Source: Streptomyces pactum (GTDB lineage Bacteria; Actinomycetota; Actinomycetes; Streptomycetales; Streptomycetaceae). Taken from it: a DNA stretch of 64,000 bases. The position numbers were made by a program, and so were the translations under genes. The stretch is from positions 4,218,501-4,282,500 of the forward strand of contig NZ_CP019724.1 in the NCBI RefSeq assembly GCF_002005225.1, given 5' to 3'. Below, in pieces: positions 59,262-64,000 of this stretch (position 1 is the stretch's first letter; the number at the start of each line of letters is the position of its first letter). Under the pieces are notes generated by a model that was not told the DNA's origin, did not search any database, and was given only the letters and a program-made list of their open reading frames with translations.

Positions 59262-59717
59262 ATGGCTCACGCGGTACCGGCACGCGGAACATCCACCGAA
59301 ACGGACACGCGCCGCCGCACGGCGACGCCCGACGTCTTCGGCGAGCGGACGCACAGGGTGGCGAGGTGGGCGGTGCCCCTCGCGATCGGGCTGGTCTACG
59401 GCTACTGGGCCGCGGCCATCCGCCGCCACGGCGACTCCGTCACCGGCTGGAACCTCCTCTTCGGCTTCCTGACCGTGCTCGCGTTCGTCGTCCTCTACGC
59501 CGTGGTGCGGGCAGTGGCCCAGCGCCTGCCGCGCGAAGGCCACGCGGTCCTGTGGGGCGCGTTCGCGGGCAGCGCGCTGGGGTTCCTGTACGCGCAGAGC
59601 GGCGTGGCCATGTTCACGTGCGTCGTCGTGTCCCTGCTGCTCGCGGCGGCGGTCTTCGCCACGTTGTTCTACCGCTACTACACCCACGAGGACGCGAAGG
59701 GCCGTCCGGTCACCTGA
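59262..59717 (+). CDS. Four-helix membrane protein of unknown function
   Basis: A 151-residue protein. A polar N-terminus (about 1-35) is followed by four hydrophobic segments (about 37-52, 64-83, 95-112, 114-133) and a short polar tail. ATG 59262 has GAGGAG upstream. GWNLLFGFLTVLAFVVLYAVV and the Tyr-rich end of the last helix (FYRYYTHEDAKG) are visible, but no family is recognised. Divergent from the phosphatase gene. Confidence 0.72.
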   Translation: MAHAVPARGTSTETDTRRRTATPDVFGERTHRVARWAVPLAIGLVYGYWAAAIRRHGDSVTGWNLLFGFLTVLAFVVLYAVVRAVAQRLPREGHAVLWGAFAGSALGFLYAQSGVAMFTCVVVSLLLAAAVFATLFYRYYTHEDAKGRPVT

Positions 59718-59891
59718 CGCACCGCACGGGGGCGGGGCGGGCGGTCGCCCGCCCGGTGCGCCCGGTGCGCTTGGTGCGGGCAGTGCGGGCAGTGCGCCCG
59801 GTGCGGGCGGGGCGCCCGTCCGGCTCGTCGTGGGGGGCCATATGCAGTCACGCCGGTCGCCCGTGCCGTTCCCCGGGGCTTGCCTGGAAGC

Positions 59892-60830
59892 GTGTCCCCA
59901 CGCCCCCGGAACGCCCTGTCGGCCGTCCTGATCGCCCTCGCCTGCCTGCTCGCGCCGTGCGGCACGCTGGCGGGCTGGGCGGTGCACGGGCCGGCCGACA
60001 CCGGGCGGTACGTCGCCGCCATGGCACCGCTCGCCGACGATCCGGACGTACGGGACGCGGTCGCCGACATGGTGGGCGACACGGTGGGCGACGGGGTCAT
60101 GGCCGAGGTCGCGGCCGGCCCCATGAACGGCACCGTGCGGCTCTTCGTGCAGGACGCGGCACGGTCGTTCACCCGGACCGAGGCCTTCCGCGAGGGCTGG
60201 AACGCGGCCCACCGCACCGTTCACGGCGCCGTCCTGCGCGCCCTGCGGGACGAACGGTCACGCGGACGCGCGGTCACCGTCGACCTCGCCCCCGTCACCG
60301 CCCGCGTCAAGGAGCGGCTCGCCGACGACAACGTGCCCTTCGCCCGGCGCATCCCGGTCCGGCACACCGCGGTGACCGTGCTGGCGGCCCACGAGACGGA
60401 CCGGCTCAGAAGGGGCTACCACGTGCTCGACGTCGCCGCCCTGTGGCTGCCGCTCGCGGCCGTCGTCTTCGCGGTCACCGGCATCGCCGTCGCCGCCTGC
60501 CGCCGGCGCGCGGTCACGGCCGCCGGGATCGGCACCGCCCTCGGCGGGGCGCTGCTCGTCCTCGCCGTCGTGGTCGGCCGCCGGCTCACCGTCGCCGAAC
60601 TCCCCGGCGCGGTCGACGGCGCGGTCGACGGTCCGGCCGCGGGCGCCGTCTACGACGCCCTCACCGAAACCCTGCGCACGGCCTCGTGGCTCCTCGTCGC
60701 CCTCGGCCTCACGGTCGCCCTGGCCTCCTGGCTCACGGGCCGGTACGGGCATCTGCTGCGCCGGCGCCGGACGCCCGCGGGAACCGCCGTCGACCCGGCA
60801 CCGCCCCGGCGGACGCGGGCCCGGCTCTGA
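59892..60830 (+). CDS. Three-helix membrane protein with large extracytoplasmic domain
   Basis: A 312-residue protein. The first helix (about 10-32), then an extracytoplasmic domain of ~150 residues (GRYVAAMAPLADDPDVRDAVADMVGDTV is the conserved start of this actinobacterial type), then three helices (about 180-205, 210-235, 268-290) and a basic tail. No catalytic motif. GTG 59892 is preferred; a TTG at 59880 is possible. Function unknown. The gap to the left (59718-59891) contains degenerate gcgggcagtgc repeats. Confidence 0.72.
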   Translation: MSPRPRNALSAVLIALACLLAPCGTLAGWAVHGPADTGRYVAAMAPLADDPDVRDAVADMVGDTVGDGVMAEVAAGPMNGTVRLFVQDAARSFTRTEAFREGWNAAHRTVHGAVLRALRDERSRGRAVTVDLAPVTARVKERLADDNVPFARRIPVRHTAVTVLAAHETDRLRRGYHVLDVAALWLPLAAVVFAVTGIAVAACRRRAVTAAGIGTALGGALLVLAVVVGRRLTVAELPGAVDGAVDGPAAGAVYDALTETLRTASWLLVALGLTVALASWLTGRYGHLLRRRRTPAGTAVDPAPPRRTRARL

Positions 60831-60943
60831 GCCGCCGCCCGACGCGGTCGCCGCCCCGGCCGGACTCCCGACGTGATCCCTGGCCGGACTCCCGACGTAA
60901 TCCCCTGGCCGGGCCCCGGACCAGGCGGTCAAGGTCACCGGCC

Positions 60944-61185
60944 ATGCCCAGGACGACGCCCCTGCGGCGCCCCGCAGGCCCCGGGGAACCGGCCCCGGTC
61001 GAGGCCTCGGACTGGACGGCCTGGCCGCCCCGCCTGCCCGAACAGCCGATCTTCGCCACCCGGTACGCCGGGCCGGCGGCGAGACGATCCTGGAGCCGTG
61101 GGTTCCGGCGGAGGAGCCGGCGGAGTTCAACCGGCACATCGTGGGGCGCGTCGAGGTGGTCCGGGAGTTCCACGCGCGGGCGTAG
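60944..61185 (+). pseudogene. Frameshifted remnant of a conserved hypothetical gene
   Basis: Two fragments in different frames: one ending EQPIFATRYAG (about 60990-61076) and one reading ETILEPWVPAEEPAEFNRHIVG, then RVEVVREFHARA, with a stop at 61183-61185. The second fragment has the look of the conserved C-terminus of a Streptomyces protein family, which I know only from pattern. The junction is close to 61077-61083 and the middle of the gene is missing. Two GGCCGGACTCCCGACGT direct repeats lie just upstream (about 60856-60900). Confidence 0.6.
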
Positions 61186-61299
61186 CGGTCCGCGACCCGC
61201 GCCCGGGCAACTTCCCACCCCCGGCTCCCGTCTTTCAAGGGAGTGTCCGGACTCCCGCGGCGGCAGGCACCACACGGGCGGAGACCGCACGAGCAGGGC

Positions 61300-61390
61300 A
61301 GTGCACAGGCAGGCAGTACAGGGCAGGCAGTACAGGGCAGTCGGGTACACGGGCAGGCAGTACACGGGCAGGCAGCGCACCGCGAGCGGA
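61300..61390. repeat. Tandem ggcaggcagtaca repeats
   Basis: Five imperfect copies of a 13-to-20-bp word (GGGCAGGCAGTACA) in the gap before the EEP-family gene. No function seen. Confidence 0.75.
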
Positions 61391-61400
61391 AGGCCGGGAC

Positions 61401-62414
61401 TTGGACACCGACACGACGACCGGTGAGTGGACGGACTCCCGCGAGCGGCCGGCGGCCCGCCGTGCCGGGCGGCGGTTCGGCGCCTGGTGCGCGGGGCTGC
61501 TGTTCGCCGGGGTGAGCGTGGTCGTCGGCTGCCGCGTCGCCGACACCGACGGCGTCACACCCGTCCCCCAGCTCCTCGCCTTCCTCCCGTGGCTGCTCGT
61601 GCCGACCGGCGCCGGTCTGCTGCTCACCCTGCTCGCCCGGTGGTGGACCGGCGCGGTGTGGGGGGTCGCGCTGCTCGGACTGCTGGCGTGGTTCATCGAG
61701 CCGTACGGCAAGACGGGCGACCCCGTCGGGCTGCCCGTCGCCGAGGTGCGGGTGCTGACCTCGAACGTCGAGTTCGGACAGGGCACCGGCGAGCTGATCT
61801 CCGCCGTGCGGCGCGAGAAGCCCGACCTCGTATTCGTACAGGAGTGTGAATACGCCTGTGACGCGGCGCTGCGGCGCGACCTCGCCGCCGACTACCCCCA
61901 CCGGCGGGCCGTCGAGGGCGGCGGCTCCGAGGGGTCCGTCATCCTGAGCGTCTTCCCGCTCAAGGCCACCCCCGGCGTCCCCGCCACCATGGGCATGCCC
62001 GGCGCCGTCGCCGACGTGCGCGGCCACGCCGTACGCCTCCAGCTCGCCCACCCGATGCCACCGCTGCCGGACCAGGTCGGCCTGTGGCGCGAGGAACTGG
62101 GCGCACTGCGCGACGTCGCCGCCGAGGCCGAGGACAGCGGAACCCCCGCCGTCCTCGCGGGCGACTTCAACGCCTCCCAGGACCACGCCGTCTTCCGCCG
62201 GATACTCGACACGGGGCTGCGCGACGCGGCCCGGCTGGCCGGGGACGACCGGACGGTCACCTGGCCGGCCCGGACCGCCCCGGCGTTCGGCGTGCAGATC
62301 GACCACGTCCTGGTGTCGGAGGACTTCACCGCACACCGCGCCCGGTTCCTGGACCTGGCGGACACCGACCACCGGGCCCTGGTCGTCGACCTCACCCTGC
62401 ACGGGGCCGGCTGA
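61401..62414 (+). CDS. Endonuclease/exonuclease/phosphatase family protein with membrane anchor
   Basis: A 337-residue protein. Three N-terminal helices (about 30-50, 57-80, 85-100) are followed by an EEP-family catalytic domain on the outside (about 115-337): VLTSNVEFG, FVQECEY, LAGDFNAS, QIDHVLVS and DTDHRALVVDL supply the Asn, Glu, Asp, Asn and His set of this phosphoesterase fold. The family covers extracellular nucleases, sphingomyelinases and phosphatases; the substrate here is not determined. TTG 61401 follows GGAAGG. Its end overlaps the shared terminator. Confidence 0.86.
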   Translation: MDTDTTTGEWTDSRERPAARRAGRRFGAWCAGLLFAGVSVVVGCRVADTDGVTPVPQLLAFLPWLLVPTGAGLLLTLLARWWTGAVWGVALLGLLAWFIEPYGKTGDPVGLPVAEVRVLTSNVEFGQGTGELISAVRREKPDLVFVQECEYACDAALRRDLAADYPHRRAVEGGGSEGSVILSVFPLKATPGVPATMGMPGAVADVRGHAVRLQLAHPMPPLPDQVGLWREELGALRDVAAEAEDSGTPAVLAGDFNASQDHAVFRRILDTGLRDAARLAGDDRTVTWPARTAPAFGVQIDHVLVSEDFTAHRARFLDLADTDHRALVVDLTLHGAG

Positions 62415-62428
62415 CACCGGCCCCGTGC
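62399..62428. terminator. Bidirectional terminator
   Basis: GCACGGGGCCGG pairs perfectly with CCGGCCCCGTGC around a 6-nt loop, ending inside the stop region of the rightward gene and before the end of the leftward PhoX-type gene. Confidence 0.8.
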
Positions 62429-62439
62429 GAAGAGCGGGC

Positions 62440-64000
62440 TCAGACGCCGATGTCGCGCCCGTCCTCGCGCCACACCGCCACGACCGCCGGGCGCACGTAC
62501 GTCCCGGGTCCGTCCGGCCAGGTGCTGGCCGGCTCCGCCACGGAGGCGCCGTCCACCTCGCCCGGGTGCTGCACGGCGACCAGCACCCGCCGGTCCTGGA
62601 TGATCGGACCGCAGGTCTCCGCACCGGTCGGCACCGTCAGGAACTGCTTCAGCTCACCGCGCCGGTCGCCCCTGGTCGCGACGCCGAAGAGACCGTCGTG
62701 GCTGCCGAGCGCGTTGCCGTCGGTGGACAGCCACAGGTTGCCGTGGTCGTCGAAGGCGACGTTGTCGGGGCAGGAGATCGGGCTGACCCGGTCCTTCGGG
62801 AAGCCCGCGAAGTAGGTCGCCGGGTCCTCCGGGTCGCCGGCGACGAGGAACAGCGACCAGGCGAAGCTGGTGGCGTCGGCCCGGTTCCAGCGCTCGGTCA
62901 GCTCCAGGACGTGGCCGTGCTTGTTGCCGTTGCGGGGGTTGGCCTCGTCGGGACCGGCGTAACCGGCCTTGCCGCGGTTGGAGTTGTTGGTGAGGGCGAC
63001 GTACACCTTGCCGGTCTTCGGCGAGGGCTCGATGTCCTCGGGCCGGTCCATCTTGGTGGCGCCGACCTTGTCACCGGCCAGCCGCGTGAAGACGCAGACC
63101 TCCTCGGCGGTCATGCCCTCGACGTGCGAGACGGCGCCGTCCTCGGTGGCGGTGACCAGCGGGATCCAGCGGCCGCCGCCGTCGAACTCGCCGTCGCTCG
63201 GCAGTTGGCCCGTGCCGTCGATCTCGATCGAGGGGGAGTCGCCGGAGAGCTTGGCGACGTAGAGGGTGCCCTCGTCGAGCAGCGACAGGTTGTGCTCCCG
63301 CGCCCAGCGGGAGTTCCCGTGCCGCATCCGCTTGCTGCCGACGAACTTGTAGAAGTAGTCGAACCGCTCGTCGTCGCCGGTGTAGACGACCGGGCGCCCG
63401 TCGTGGGTCAGCCGCACGGTCGCCGCCTCGTGCTTGAAGCGGCCGAGCAGGGTGTGCTTGCGCGGAGTCGACTCCGGGTCGTACGGGTCCAGCTCGACGA
63501 CGTACCCGAAGCGGTGCACCTCGTTCGGCTCCCGGGCGACGTCGAACCGCTTGTCGAACCGCTCCCACTTGCGCTCGGTGGCGCCGGTGCCGATGCCGTA
63601 GCGCTTGTCCGTCGGCCGGCTGCTGTTGGCGAAGTACTGGTTGAAGTTCTCCTCGCCGTGCAGCGTCGTGCCCCACGGGGTGGTGCCGCCGGAGCAGTTG
63701 TTGAGGGTGCCGAGGACCTTGCGGCCGGTGCGGTCGGCGGAGGTCTTCACCAGGTCCGACCCGGCGGCCGGGCCGGTCAGCCGGAACTCGCTCGTCGCGG
63801 TGACGCGCCGGTTGAGGCGGTGCCGGACCACGGGCGTCAGCTTCCCGCTCCGGCGCTCCTCCTCCACCACCACGGCGGACAGGCCGTGCGCGGCCCAGGC
63901 GATCTCGACCTGCTCGCGGGTCGGGTTCTCGGGGTCGTAGTCGCGGAACATGAGCACCTCGTCGGTGTACTCGTGGTTGGCGACGAGGACCTGCCGGCCG
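62440..64000 (-). CDS. PhoX-family phosphatase (DUF839), N-terminus outside the window
   Basis: At least 519 residues; the gene runs off the right edge in frame (GRQVLVANHEYTDEVLMF at the edge). Conserved PhoX motifs are present: LNNCSGGTTPWGT and LHGEEN (metal and substrate site), FYKFVGSKRMR, KMDRPEDIEPSP (a calcium-site region) and CPDNVAFDDHGNLWLSTDG. PhoX enzymes are calcium/iron-dependent secreted alkaline phosphatases, usually exported by Tat; the signal peptide would be beyond the edge. C-terminal VWREDGRDIGV is intact. Confidence 0.92.
   Translation of the reverse strand, partial: GRQVLVANHEYTDEVLMFRDYDPENPTREQVEIAWAAHGLSAVVVEEERRSGKLTPVVRHRLNRRVTATSEFRLTGPAAGSDLVKTSADRTGRKVLGTLNNCSGGTTPWGTTLHGEENFNQYFANSSRPTDKRYGIGTGATERKWERFDKRFDVAREPNEVHRFGYVVELDPYDPESTPRKHTLLGRFKHEAATVRLTHDGRPVVYTGDDERFDYFYKFVGSKRMRHGNSRWAREHNLSLLDEGTLYVAKLSGDSPSIEIDGTGQLPSDGEFDGGGRWIPLVTATEDGAVSHVEGMTAEEVCVFTRLAGDKVGATKMDRPEDIEPSPKTGKVYVALTNNSNRGKAGYAGPDEANPRNGNKHGHVLELTERWNRADATSFAWSLFLVAGDPEDPATYFAGFPKDRVSPISCPDNVAFDDHGNLWLSTDGNALGSHDGLFGVATRGDRRGELKQFLTVPTGAETCGPIIQDRRVLVAVQHPGEVDGASVAEPASTWPDGPGTYVRPAVVAVWREDGRDIGV

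Overview
The window is 64 kb of a Streptomyces-type actinomycete chromosome. The DNA is very GC-rich with G or C at nearly every third codon position. GTG and TTG starts are common, and many genes overlap at GTGA or ATGA. The protein repertoire fits: GAF-ANTAR, DUF6479, EACC1, SpoIIE-type phosphatases, class F sortase and tgm-type graspetide genes. I see no rRNA, tRNA, CRISPR array or transposase. The species cannot be named from the sequence alone.

Layout. 1-2.9 kb: a leftward operon of surface protein, class F sortase, ECF-type sigma factor, small membrane protein and DUF952 protein. 3-6 kb: a sugar-nucleotide epimerase and an OmpR-type two-component pair. 6-12.5 kb: two glycosyltransferase-like genes, a methyltransferase with a very large repetitive N-terminus, a membrane-bound molybdopterin oxidoreductase with a membrane partner, and a polytopic membrane protein. 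12.6-18 kb: cold-shock protein, MerR regulator, PAS-GAF-PP2C phosphatase, a GNAT-like protein and a NarL-type sensor kinase. 18-21.7 kb: an ABC exporter operon.

22-26.9 kb is a RiPP locus: HTH regulator, RsbW-like ATPase, small protein, graspetide precursor (tgmA), ATP-grasp ligase (tgmB) and PIMT-like methyltransferase (tgmC). The ligase should form side-chain ester or amide cross-links in the precursor's Thr/Asp-rich tail, and the methyltransferase should convert one Asp to an aspartimide.

27-33.8 kb: two CNNM/CorC membrane proteins, Spo0M, TatA, and a TetR regulator divergent from a cytochrome P450, with two matching palindromes around the P450 promoter. 33.8-41.8 kb: a penicillin-binding protein, a lipoprotein esterase, a LysR/serine-hydrolase pair resembling BlaA/BlaB of S. 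cacaoi, a beta-helix protein, a DUF6479 protein and a decayed M24 peptidase. 41.8-51.6 kb: alpha-glucosidase, nucleoside hydrolase, an editing-domain-less threonyl-tRNA synthetase behind a leader-peptide attenuator, a lipoprotein, a GAF-ANTAR protein, a permease pair, and an HTH-TPR regulator divergent from a small exported peptide.

51.7-59.2 kb is a leftward conflict/signalling locus: PP2C phosphatase, a protein with a seemingly inactive caspase-like domain, EACC1, a membrane-spanning caspase-repeat-TM-SBP-VWA protein and a solute-binding lipoprotein. Its architecture suggests an outside sensor joined through the membrane to a cytoplasmic protease. The window ends with membrane proteins, a pseudogene, an EEP-family hydrolase and a truncated PhoX-type phosphatase. 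In-frame tandem repeats inside genes are unusually common (7.5-8.4, 14.4, 39.3 and 55.1-55.6 kb).
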